From contig NZ_BMFT01000002.1 in the NCBI RefSeq assembly GCF_014639155.1, forward strand, positions 124,001 through 188,000: 64,000 nucleotides of DNA, written 5' to 3'. The DNA is from Paenibacillus segetis. GTDB lineage: Bacteria; Bacillota; Bacilli; Paenibacillales; Paenibacillaceae. The position numbers were made by a program, and so were the translations under genes. The notes beneath the pieces are model-generated. The model was not told the origin of the DNA and searched no databases. It worked only from the letters and a program-made list of their open reading frames with translations. This document shows, piece by piece, positions 26,496 through 34,457 of the stretch (the first letter of the stretch is position 1; every line of letters starts with the position of its first letter).

Positions 26496-28022
26496 ATGTT
26501 TATATTCTTGGTTTTTATTCTGTTCATCGCCATTTCCACCTTCTTTTTAATCCAGAAAAAATATACGAAAGCCACGCTTTTTATGCTGCTTATGGGCTTT
26601 TCCTATTTAATTGTGGTGTCCTGCATCATTATCTACATGTCCAAGGATGCTTACTATTACTATAGTCTGAAAGATTTCTTTGGCATAAATCAAAGCCTGC
26701 AGAATCAACTCATGTTCTTGCCTGTTTCTCGCATAAACTTGATTCGGTTAATGAACTTATTTTCCGTGGTATTTGTGTATGCAGGACTATGCTCGGCGAT
26801 CTATTTTGCGTTTCAGGTGCAATTTAAGCGAAGACTCTTTCTTCTGGTGGCGTTAACAGTTCCCTGCATCGTTCAGGTTATTGTGTATGATCCTGCCGTT
26901 TATACCCAAATGTATTATTGGCTTTATCCTGACTATGTAAGCTCACAGACCTTTATCTCAGCGTATGAAACACTACATAAGATTACCTTTGTATTGAATA
27001 CCCTTTACATTGCAGCAGGATGCGTATTACTGATTTATGCACTGTATGATGCACCTAAGGTTCGTCTAATCAGAAGTAACATTATCATGATCTTGATTTC
27101 CTATATTTCTGTACAAATAACGTATTATTACATTAACTACTGGGCGCCAGATGTTCTGATCAAAGTCTCCAAAGCTACTAATTTCACAAGATTCAAGCCT
27201 ATAAGCTTAGTAGGCAACCCATCTATATATACTTTGCTTCCCTATATTTTAGGGTTTTGTTTATTGGTTAGCCTATACAGTATTTATAAATACACGCGGA
27301 TCCAAAATAGCATTAAAAATCAAGAATCGGTGATTTCCAAAAATATAGATTCCGCTCTGTTGACCTCGCGTGTTTTTAGTCATTATATGAAAAACGAACT
27401 GTTAGCTATTATGGCCCAAACTGAGTTTTTAGAAAGCATGTGTGATCAATCGCCAGAAATGGCCCGGGAAATTCGGGTTATCGAGCAAAGGTGTCGTAAG
27501 GTATATGATCGTTTGGATGCAGTCCATCAAAAAACATTAAAATCAAAAATAGAGCTGGAACCTGTTGTATTAAATCAGCTATTGGATAAGCTGTTAAGAG
27601 AGATGCAATTAGAATTGAAACACACACAAATCCAATATACGCCGCCAAATCGGCAGCTTGTGATTATGGCTGATCCCTATTATTTTTCTCAGGCCATTGA
27701 AAATATGATCTCCAATGCCATGGACGCGTTAGAATTTGTACCTGAGAAATCCAGACTCATTACGATCGAGATTATTGTGAAGAATAAATGGGTTGAGCTG
27801 GTCATTAGAGATAACGGGGCGGGGATGGAGGAGGAACATTTAAGTCATATTTTTCAACCCTTTTACTCCTCAAAGCCTACGGCAACAAACTGGGGAATGG
27901 GCTTATCCATCTGCCTTAACATTATTTCAACGCATGGTGGTAAAATTAATGCAGAGAGTAAATTAGGCGAGGGTAGCTCGTTTCATATCATTATGCCTCT
28001 ACTTTCTGTAGCAGAGAATTAA
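26496..28022 (+). CDS. Sensor histidine kinase with multi-helix membrane input domain
   Basis: A 508-residue kinase. About 260 N-terminal residues form seven or so transmembrane helices with no recognisable extracellular domain. The phosphoacceptor is probably His in VFSHYMKNELLAIM (about residue 297), a Spo0B/LytS-like H-x-x-K-N arrangement rather than the standard H-E-x-R/K-x-P. The ATPase domain has all boxes: N (NMISNAMDALE), G1 (DNGAGMEE), F (FQPFYSSK) and G2 (GMGLSI). ATG 26496 fits the ribosome binding site better than the upstream GTG 26487. It overlaps functionally with the response regulator 16 bases downstream. Confidence 0.9.
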   Translation: MFIFLVFILFIAISTFFLIQKKYTKATLFMLLMGFSYLIVVSCIIIYMSKDAYYYYSLKDFFGINQSLQNQLMFLPVSRINLIRLMNLFSVVFVYAGLCSAIYFAFQVQFKRRLFLLVALTVPCIVQVIVYDPAVYTQMYYWLYPDYVSSQTFISAYETLHKITFVLNTLYIAAGCVLLIYALYDAPKVRLIRSNIIMILISYISVQITYYYINYWAPDVLIKVSKATNFTRFKPISLVGNPSIYTLLPYILGFCLLVSLYSIYKYTRIQNSIKNQESVISKNIDSALLTSRVFSHYMKNELLAIMAQTEFLESMCDQSPEMAREIRVIEQRCRKVYDRLDAVHQKTLKSKIELEPVVLNQLLDKLLREMQLELKHTQIQYTPPNRQLVIMADPYYFSQAIENMISNAMDALEFVPEKSRLITIEIIVKNKWVELVIRDNGAGMEEEHLSHIFQPFYSSKPTATNWGMGLSICLNIISTHGGKINAESKLGEGSSFHIIMPLLSVAEN

Positions 28023-28038
28023 AGGAGATGATAGCAGC

Positions 28039-28737
28039 ATGAGTACGCCATTGATTAAAGTGCTTATTGTAGAGGATGACCCTTTAATTAGTAAGCGTTA
28101 TCAGATGATATTATCCAAGGATGAGCAAATTGAATGTGTAGGTATTGCTTCTAGTGGATATGAGGGAACGATGCTGGCAGCACTCAATAAACCGGATATT
28201 ATTTTAATGGATGTTGAACTGGAAGATAAACAGGCAGGACTTCGAGCTACATCAGAGATTTTGAATTATATGCCCGATATTAAAATTGTGATGCTGACGG
28301 TTTGTGAAACGGATGACACCGTTTTTCGTGCATTTGAGCTGGGTGCTTCAAATTACTTGTTAAAAAATATGCCAGCCGGAGCCATACTCGAAGCGGTGAA
28401 GGATGCTTATTATGGCCGTTCGTCCTTGCATTCAAATATTGCAGGTAAAATTACGCGCGAATTTAAAAGGATAAAAACAACAGAGGACAGCCTACTTCAT
28501 AATTTTTATATTTTTACACAGCTTACTCCAACGGAGCTTGAGGTCTTAGAATTATTAATGAAGGATTATACACGTCAGGAGATATGTGAGCTGCGACATG
28601 TAGAGCATTCAACCCTAAAGTCGCAGATCAATAGTATCTTGAAGAAATTTAATAAAAAAAGTGTCCAGGAAATTGTACCTGTATTACGAGAATTGCATAT
28701 TCCGGAAATTCTATCGCAGCGAAAAAGAAAAGTATAA
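28039..28737 (+). CDS. Response regulator, NarL/LuxR type
   Basis: A 232-residue two-domain regulator. The receiver domain has the acidic pair VEDDP, the phospho-acceptor Asp in DIILMDVEL (about residue 57), Thr in MLTV and Lys in NYLLKNMP. The C-terminal HTH (LTPTELEVLELLMKDYTRQEI, then HVEHSTLKSQINSILKKF) is LuxR-like. It is paired with the preceding kinase and probably regulates the divergent sugar-transport/GH5 operon. No terminator is obvious downstream. Confidence 0.92.
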   Translation: MSTPLIKVLIVEDDPLISKRYQMILSKDEQIECVGIASSGYEGTMLAALNKPDIILMDVELEDKQAGLRATSEILNYMPDIKIVMLTVCETDDTVFRAFELGASNYLLKNMPAGAILEAVKDAYYGRSSLHSNIAGKITREFKRIKTTEDSLLHNFYIFTQLTPTELEVLELLMKDYTRQEICELRHVEHSTLKSQINSILKKFNKKSVQEIVPVLRELHIPEILSQRKRKV

Positions 28738-28935
28738 TTAATAAAGTCACTTCATAATGCTACTCTGATTGAAATGTAAATTCCTTCTTTCGATGAAAGA
28801 AATCACACAGAATTGTAGCGTAGTAGTGAAATATGATTGTAGGACAAACGTCCGTGGTTTCTGCTGTTCGCTGAGCATAGGTTGGAAATGGTATACTTCT
28901 TATAAGTATTAGAGTTATTGTACTGGGAGGCATAA

Positions 28936-29883
28936 ATGATGAGAGATGATCTTTTGGCACAACTGGATTCGTGGCATGAAGAAGATGAATTCCAAGAAAT
29001 CGTGGATGCAATTTTGGAGATTCCCGTAGAGGACAGAGATTATGTCCTGGTCAGTCATTTGGGAAGAGCACTGAACAATCTCGAGGATTATGAAGCGGCG
29101 GTTGAACAGTTCTTAACCATTGCAGAAGAAGGTAAAAATGATCCGCTCTGGCATTATCGTATAGGACTTGCTTATTACTATCTAGACCAATATGAAGATG
29201 CCTTAAGAGAATTTGAAATTTCAGATCAGTTAGAGCCTGGTGATGAGGATACTTTGGAGTTTCTGGAATCCATCCGGAGTACAATCGCCCAGAACTTAGA
29301 AGAAGAATTGATCGAACCAGTTGACTCAGCTGAAACCGTTGAAACCGTAGTGTCCAACGTTCAAATGGATACAGACCTCGATTTGGCGAACTTTTGGGAT
29401 GATCATGAGTATGCGTCGAAAGAATATGTTTCTGATCCGCCTACAGATGAGCTGATTGCTTCAGTGGAAGAGGCGCTGGTCTTCAAGTTGCCAGCTTTCT
29501 ATGTTTCTATGATGAAGGTACATAACGGAGGAGTTCCTCAAAACCGATATTTCCCAACAGGACAAGCAATCTCTGGGGGAAGAGACGGTGTTATGATTTC
29601 TGGAATCCTAGGAATTGGTCGAGAGAAGAGCCAATCATTATGCGGAGCGGCAGGAAGCCGGTTTATGATTGAAAATGGGAATTATCCTGAAATTGGCGTA
29701 GTCATTTGCAAATGTCCTTCAGAGTCTGAAATCGTGATGCTGGATTATCGTCCAGCCGGAAATGATGGCGAGCCAGAGGTCGTCCACGTGGACAAAGAGA
29801 ATAATTACAAGATAACCAAGTTAGCACCTAATTTTGAAGCCTTTATTCGCGGATTAGTGAAAGAGGAGACACAAGGTTTATAA
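28936..29883 (+). CDS. TPR-containing SMI1/KNR4 (SUKH) family protein
   Basis: A 315-residue cytoplasmic protein. Residues about 35-105 contain two tetratricopeptide-like repeats (LGRALNNLEDYEAAVEQFL and IGLAYYYLDQYEDALREFE). An acidic linker leads to a SUKH domain (about 135-312), recognisable from the pattern ELIASVEEALVFKLPAFYVSMM followed by HNGG and the C-terminal NFEAFI. SUKH proteins often serve as immunity or binding proteins in toxin systems, but no toxin gene is adjacent, so the role is open. GGGAGG precedes tandem ATG codons (28936 and 28939). It is monocistronic with its own terminator. Confidence 0.85.
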   Translation: MMRDDLLAQLDSWHEEDEFQEIVDAILEIPVEDRDYVLVSHLGRALNNLEDYEAAVEQFLTIAEEGKNDPLWHYRIGLAYYYLDQYEDALREFEISDQLEPGDEDTLEFLESIRSTIAQNLEEELIEPVDSAETVETVVSNVQMDTDLDLANFWDDHEYASKEYVSDPPTDELIASVEEALVFKLPAFYVSMMKVHNGGVPQNRYFPTGQAISGGRDGVMISGILGIGREKSQSLCGAAGSRFMIENGNYPEIGVVICKCPSESEIVMLDYRPAGNDGEPEVVHVDKENNYKITKLAPNFEAFIRGLVKEETQGL

Positions 29884-29896
29884 ACGATATCACGAA

Positions 29897-29936
29897 TGTC
29901 TCAAAGCGGAGGTTTTCTCCGCCTTGAGGCATTTTT
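29897..29936 (+). terminator. Intrinsic terminator of the SUKH gene
   Basis: TGTCTCAAAGCGGAG (29897-29911) pairs with CTCCGCCTTGAGGCA (29917-29931) across a TTTT-containing loop, with a few G-U pairs, and is followed by TTTTT. This is a strong, typical terminator. Confidence 0.92.
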
Positions 29937-30019
29937 AATTTGGATAGCCAGAGCGAAGAATGAAGACCCTATGTATAGTCTTGCGGTCTTATTACACGGA
30001 AACATAGAGTCTTCGGGGG

Positions 30020-30409
30020 TTAACCGAAAGAGGTAAAAACGCTTTGTTCGACGACTTCCTTGAGTTCTTCTTTGTACGCGGCATATTGCTCAGTGGTAAT
30101 GCTTCCGCTGTGAAGGCGGTTATCTAGTTGCTGTGTAAGTTGTGTCATTTGTAACTGGATGACTTCCGCGATGTCTCCACCGTGATCGGCCGCAATGTCA
30201 TTTAGGGATTTACCTTCGTACAAGGATTCATACAGTTCCTCGTCGGACGATTGATTGAGTGCTACCAATAGGTCATCTTTCTCCGAAACACTAGTGGAGG
30301 ACCACTTCGCTACGGGACTTGCGTTTGCGACGGAGTCGCCTAATGCGCTGTTACCGAAGGACATAACTACAATCATCGTTCCGACAATGATCACTCGTTT
30401 TATGTTCAT
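30020..30409 (-). CDS. Small secreted protein of unknown function
   Basis: A 129-residue protein with an N-terminal signal peptide (hydrophobic stretch RVIIVGTMIVVMSFGNSALG) and a short alpha-helical mature part. The segment SLNDIAADHGGDIAEVIQLQ followed by RLHSGSITTEQYAAYKEEL recalls small exported helical proteins common in Paenibacillus and Bacillus, but no function is established. GAGGA lies nine bases before the ATG, which supports translation. It is convergent with the SUKH gene and divergent from the KinB-like kinase. Codon use looks like its neighbours. Confidence 0.75.
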   Translation of the reverse strand: MNIKRVIIVGTMIVVMSFGNSALGDSVANASPVAKWSSTSVSEKDDLLVALNQSSDEELYESLYEGKSLNDIAADHGGDIAEVIQLQMTQLTQQLDNRLHSGSITTEQYAAYKEELKEVVEQSVFTSFG

Positions 30410-30724
30410 AGTTAAATTCCTCTTTTCATATAGTTATTGGTGTTGATCATAACGAAAATTAAGAGATGTAAGAGTTTCGGCCTAGTGTTATTGTAACCAG
30501 CAAATCTGAGAGGAACCTTAATTGTTCTTTAAGATTATGTAAAGATTGTGAGGGTATCCTCTGTTATATTGGGTAAAGTTGATATTCAGGTTTATTCTTA
30601 ATGAATGGTCACCTGTTCGCAAAATAGCTTTACTTATATCATCAGATTGGCGTAATCTTCTATCATATAGTCAGAATCAGATATATATTTGTACAAGTAA
30701 CACAGGTTGAGGGGAAGTCATCTA
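30410..30724. promoter_or_regulatory. Divergent AT-rich intergenic region
   Basis: This 315-base stretch separates the small secreted-protein gene from the KinB-like kinase. It is AT-rich, as expected for two divergent promoters, and contains only a small hairpin (GAGG-GTAT-CCTC near 30562). I see no coding frame with a ribosome binding site, no riboswitch and no confident promoter or Spo0A box. Confidence 0.4.
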
Positions 30725-31963
30725 TTGTTTGAAACTCTATTATTAAATTTCTTATTTTTGCTGTTTCCAGTGGTCATTTTTTTAATCTTCTTTGAAAATA
30801 GTACACATTCCTATAACTATAGAATGATTGTGTTACTGTCGGCAGTGGCAATGAGCCTCTGTATTGCAAAGCCCATTAAACTTGAAATTGGATTTATCTT
30901 TGATTTAAGATACATTCCATTTATTATCGTTGCACTTTTTGGCGGGTATAGACATGCCCTCCCGTTATATTTCATTTTAAATATCGCCCGGCTCTATGTT
31001 GGTGGAGATGGGACGATTCGATCGTTCCTTTTTTCAACAGCGATCATGATGATAGTGCCTTTATTTAGCAAAAAATTTCTGAAATTAAATCATAAAGGGC
31101 GTATTCTATCGGCAACCGCAATTTCTTTTACGGTAATAGGAATTTACCTAGTTACTTTAAGTCTTACTCAAGGAACATTAGATAGACAATTTTGGATTCT
31201 TACCCTTAATGCTTTAACGACTTATACTGGGGTGATGAGTACCATTATGATTTTAATAGAGAAAATCATTGCAAATATTAAAAATCGTGACCGAATTATG
31301 CAATCAGAAAGATTAAATGTGGTTAGTCAATTGGCAGCTAGTGTATCACACGAAATCAGAAATCCACTGACGGTTACTAGTGGCTTTCTCCAACTGTTAA
31401 ATAAATCGAGAACCATTACACCGAAGGAAAAAGAGTATGTGGATTTATCATTACAAGAACTAAACCGAGCTGAAAAAATAGTTAGCGATTATCTTTCCTT
31501 TGCCAAGCCACAATCAGAAAACGTGATATATTCTAATATGAGTGTGGAGTTCGAGTATACCAAAAATATTATTATTCCTTATGCTTCCGCGCATAATGTT
31601 GAGGTTAAATTTAGTTTTAGTAACTCTTTAAATAAAAGCTATGAACGGAGCCAACTTCAGCAATGCTTAATTAATTTATATAAAAACGGTATTGAGGCAA
31701 TGAAAGACAAAGGCGGCGGTACTTTATTCATTGATATATCAGAAAGAAAACAAGATATTGTCATTCGAATCCAAGACATCGGAATTGGAATGACCAAGGA
31801 AGAAATATCACGTCTAGGGAAGCCGTATTACTCTACTAAAGAAGAAGGGACCGGGCTTGGCATGCTTATGGTCTACAGTACAATCAATAAAATGAATGGG
31901 TCCATTGAAGTTGATAGTGAAAAGGGCAAAGGTACAACGTTCCTGATCACGATACCTACTTAA
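30725..31963 (+). CDS. KinB-like sensor histidine kinase (5TM input domain)
   Basis: A 412-residue kinase. The N-terminal 190 residues hold about six helices of the 5TM-5TMR_LYT type found in Bacillus KinB, a sporulation phosphorelay kinase. The HisKA domain has SHEIRNPLTVTSGFLQLL (phospho-His at about residue 211), then N box LINLYKNGIEAM, G1 DIGIGM, F box GKPYYSTK and G2 GTGLGM. The start TTG 30725 follows AGGGGAAG at nine bases; the TTG at 30707 has no site. No response regulator is adjacent, which fits an orphan phosphorelay kinase feeding Spo0F, although that target is inferred. Confidence 0.88.
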   Translation: MFETLLLNFLFLLFPVVIFLIFFENSTHSYNYRMIVLLSAVAMSLCIAKPIKLEIGFIFDLRYIPFIIVALFGGYRHALPLYFILNIARLYVGGDGTIRSFLFSTAIMMIVPLFSKKFLKLNHKGRILSATAISFTVIGIYLVTLSLTQGTLDRQFWILTLNALTTYTGVMSTIMILIEKIIANIKNRDRIMQSERLNVVSQLAASVSHEIRNPLTVTSGFLQLLNKSRTITPKEKEYVDLSLQELNRAEKIVSDYLSFAKPQSENVIYSNMSVEFEYTKNIIIPYASAHNVEVKFSFSNSLNKSYERSQLQQCLINLYKNGIEAMKDKGGGTLFIDISERKQDIVIRIQDIGIGMTKEEISRLGKPYYSTKEEGTGLGMLMVYSTINKMNGSIEVDSEKGKGTTFLITIPT

Positions 31964-31981
31964 ATCCTTACGATAGATAAC

Positions 31982-32012
31982 AAAAAAGGACGTGAAAGAC
32001 ACGTCCTTTTTA
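31982..32012. terminator. Bidirectional terminator after the KinB-like gene
   Basis: GGACGTG (31988-31994) and CACGTCC (32000-32006) form a perfect stem with loop AAAGA, flanked by six A on the left and a T-run on the right. It can stop transcription from both sides. Confidence 0.92.
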
Positions 32013-32042
32013 TTATGTTTCATAGAGTGAAAACACTCATTA

Positions 32043-32234
32043 CTAATTATCGATTAATGCCCGCAGGTCCTTGAGTTCTGCTAATCCGTTAATCATCACC
32101 CTTCCGTCTGGTGCAATACGCACTTCAAGACGGTTTGGGATGTTCATCAGCTCATCAGCTAAATGCATGTAGAGTTCAGTCAGGAAATGATAACGCTGGT
32201 TGGCTGAACCGATCCATGGCCTGCTTGTGTCCAA
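32043..32234 (-). CDS. Possible small protein or gene remnant
   Basis: A 63-codon frame starting at TTG 32234 and bounded by an in-frame stop just upstream. The translation is protein-like: HFLTELYMHLADELMNIP would form an amphipathic helix, and RLEVRIAPDGRVMINGLAELKDLRALI would form a compact strand-helix unit. No Shine-Dalgarno sequence precedes the TTG, and the promoter of the dehydrogenase gene lies immediately beyond it. It ends close to the bidirectional terminator at 31982. It may be a short real gene, a translated remnant or chance. Confidence 0.35.
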   Translation of the reverse strand: MDTSRPWIGSANQRYHFLTELYMHLADELMNIPNRLEVRIAPDGRVMINGLAELKDLRALIDN

Positions 32235-32246
32235 ACGAGCTTATGT

Positions 32247-32302
32247 TTGACAACGCTCGTAGTATTCTGCTAACTTAAGTGTGTAACGTTACACACTTAA
32301 GT
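32247..32302 (+). promoter_or_regulatory. Promoter with LacI-type operator before the dehydrogenase-lacI unit
   Basis: TTGACA (32247-32252) and TAACTT (32271-32276, 18-base spacing) make a plausible promoter. A perfect 30-base palindrome spans 32273-32302, with half-site ACTTAAGTGTGTAAC and its exact complement, and overlaps the -10 and start region. Its core TGTGTAACGTTACACA recurs exactly before nagB and in part before the ROK gene. This placement predicts repression by the LacI-family protein encoded at 33332, hence autoregulation. Confidence 0.8.
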
Positions 32303-32319
32303 GGGAGAAGGTGTTGGAT

Positions 32320-33315
32320 ATGGTGAGAAGGGATAATTATTCGGTTCAATTCATAGAGAAGCAACAAGCGGCATTAGTAAAGTGTGATTGGCAGGACTGT
32401 CCTCCCTCTGAGCATGAGATCATCGGACGTACATTAGTATCCCTTGTCTCTTCGGGTTCGGAGCGTGGGGCTTATATGGATTACTTTGGTGGGACCACTT
32501 ATCCTTTGGAAACAGGGTATGCGGCGGTGATGGAGGTGCAGGAAATCGGCGTTGCCGTAACGAATGTGAAGGTAGGAGATATCGTCTTTGCTATGGTGCC
32601 GCATCGTGCATACAACCGGGTGAAAGATGACGAAGTTATACATATCCCAACAGGTATGCTTCCGGAGCATGCAGTGATTGGCCGTTTTCCAGCTGTATCG
32701 ATGACTTCTATGATCCATACAAGGATCCGTCCGACTGAAGTTGTTCTTGTAACGGGATTGGGTGTTGTTGGTCTGATGTGTGCTGAAGTTATGCAGCATT
32801 GCGGTTATAAAGTTTATGCGTTTGATCCCAACTTGAGTCGTAGAGAAGTTGCACAATCCTGTGGATTGCGGCATGTATATGGATCTCTTGACGATGTACC
32901 TGAAGTAAAAGGAGTTGCTGGTCTAGCAATGGAATGCTCGGGACGGGAAAATGCGGTGTATTCCTTGATCGCAAATTTGAGAAAAGGCGGCGAACTCTAT
33001 TTAATTGGGGTACCTTGGTTTCGCTCAACGGATACTTTCGCACAAGAGTTGTTATTGAATATTTTCTACGGGTACATTCATGTATATTCTGGTTGGGAAT
33101 GGTCCCTACCGGATCGTCCCAAGGATTTTGATCCAAATAGCAATTATAATAGTATTAAGACAGCAATGGAATGGATTCGGGATGGTCTCATTAAGGTCGA
33201 AGGAATTTACGATATTGTACCACCATCTGAATGTGCAGGGGTATACGAGAGTATATCCAAGGGTACTTTGCAGAAGACATGTGTACTATTCGATTGGAGA
33301 GACTTACAGAAATGA
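32320..33315 (+). CDS. Medium-chain (MDR) dehydrogenase, sugar/polyol type
   Basis: A 331-residue zinc-type alcohol dehydrogenase-like protein. The N-terminal GroES-like part contains SLVSSGSERGAYMDYFGG and GYAAVMEVQEIG; the Rossmann part has VVLVTGLGVVGLMCAEVM (about residue 145). The classical catalytic and structural zinc Cys clusters are not apparent, so it is closer to the bacteriochlorophyllide/threonine-dehydrogenase-like MDR branch than to true alcohol dehydrogenases. ATG 32320 follows AAGGTG at six bases; TTG 32314 and GTG 32311 are alternatives. It is the first gene of a unit with the LacI regulator and is probably an oxidation step for an imported sugar (inference). Confidence 0.83.
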   Translation: MVRRDNYSVQFIEKQQAALVKCDWQDCPPSEHEIIGRTLVSLVSSGSERGAYMDYFGGTTYPLETGYAAVMEVQEIGVAVTNVKVGDIVFAMVPHRAYNRVKDDEVIHIPTGMLPEHAVIGRFPAVSMTSMIHTRIRPTEVVLVTGLGVVGLMCAEVMQHCGYKVYAFDPNLSRREVAQSCGLRHVYGSLDDVPEVKGVAGLAMECSGRENAVYSLIANLRKGGELYLIGVPWFRSTDTFAQELLLNIFYGYIHVYSGWEWSLPDRPKDFDPNSNYNSIKTAMEWIRDGLIKVEGIYDIVPPSECAGVYESISKGTLQKTCVLFDWRDLQK

Positions 33316-33331
33316 GAATGGAGGTATATGA

Positions 33332-34402
33332 ATGGTAACAATTAAAGATGTCGCAGAGAGAGTAGGGGTATCTGTTACCCTGGTTTCTCGCACTCTGAAC
33401 AATCAAAAAGGAGTTAAACCGGAATCCAGAGCCAAGATCCTTCAAGCTATGCGCGATTTAAATTACGTTCCTAACGAATTGGCGCGTTCTCTTGTGCTCC
33501 AAAGAACAAATACGATCGGTATCGTTCTAGACTACCTAAGCTCTCCTTCTGCCAGCAAGCTGATTAAGGGGTTAGAGAAAGGGGTAGATGAGTTTGATAA
33601 AGAGGGCGTATACAATATTATTTATTGCAGCGCGAGCGGAGATTTCCAGAAGAAGCAGAGGCATGTTGCATTCCTAACCAAGGGTAGAGCTGACGGGGTC
33701 CTAATCTATGGAAGCCTTGTTACGGATGATGAGATTATCATGAAATTATCCCAATCTAATTTTCCAACCACACTGATCGAGAACGATTTGGATTCGGTAA
33801 ATGCGAATAAAGTCGTTATCGACAATGTAGATGGAGCTTATAGGGCCACACAGTATCTCATAGGTCTAGGACATCGCAGAATTGCCCATGTAACCGGGAA
33901 TATTAATCTTAAGATTACACTAGAACGACTTAATGGTTACATGAGAGCATTACAGGATGCCCAGATTCCCATTGATCCATCTTTAATTATTTACCCTGAT
34001 TTTAGCGTCCCTGAAGGTGGAGACACACATGATGTTTGGAGTATTAAAACCTATATAAGATGCGGTTATGAGAGCGGTAATAAGCTGATGGATCACCCGG
34101 ATCGACCGACAGCAATCTTCTTCGCGACGGATATCTCTGCGTTTGGAGCAATGCAGGCCATTGAGGAGAGAGGGCTCTCCGTACCGGGTGATGTATCCAT
34201 TTTTGGTTTCGACGATGAGCGTCCCGCTGACTTTGATTTTAATTTTGAGCCTATCAGCACGGTCAGGCAGCCGCTTGAACTTGCTGGATATACAGGGATT
34301 AAGCAAGTGATCAGCAGCCTGCAAGACGTGAATGCGCCCAAAGAAAGAGTTGTACTCAAGACAGATCTAATCATTCGCAATAGTTGTAAAGAGAAAGTGT
34401 AG
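33332..34402 (+). CDS. LacI family transcriptional regulator
   Basis: A 356-residue repressor. The N-terminal HTH reads TIKDVAERVGVSVTLVSRTL, with the usual hinge helix (NYVPNELARSL) near residue 50, followed by a periplasmic-binding-protein-like effector domain (IDNVDGAYRATQYLIGLGHRRIAHVTG; FFATDISAFGAMQAIEERG). GGAGG precedes the ATG. The family binds palindromes with a central CG, and the perfect operator TGTGTAACGTTACACA occurs before its own operon and before nagB, so it is the obvious regulator of the amino-sugar locus. The effector is probably a sugar or sugar phosphate of the pathway. Confidence 0.95.
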   Translation: MVTIKDVAERVGVSVTLVSRTLNNQKGVKPESRAKILQAMRDLNYVPNELARSLVLQRTNTIGIVLDYLSSPSASKLIKGLEKGVDEFDKEGVYNIIYCSASGDFQKKQRHVAFLTKGRADGVLIYGSLVTDDEIIMKLSQSNFPTTLIENDLDSVNANKVVIDNVDGAYRATQYLIGLGHRRIAHVTGNINLKITLERLNGYMRALQDAQIPIDPSLIIYPDFSVPEGGDTHDVWSIKTYIRCGYESGNKLMDHPDRPTAIFFATDISAFGAMQAIEERGLSVPGDVSIFGFDDERPADFDFNFEPISTVRQPLELAGYTGIKQVISSLQDVNAPKERVVLKTDLIIRNSCKEKV

Positions 34403-34457
34403 TAGACGGATGTAATATGTCTTATGAACGGCTAAGTGGCTTAGCACCCCTGTATCG

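Noticed and set aside
28782..28798. TTCTTTC/GAAAGAA hairpin after the response regulator
   Set aside because: Short stem with no T-run on either strand; termination is not convincing.
34403..34457. CTAAGTGGCTTAG hairpin between lacI and GH9 genes
   Set aside because: Stem of four or five base pairs, no U-tract; not enough to call a terminator between these convergent genes.
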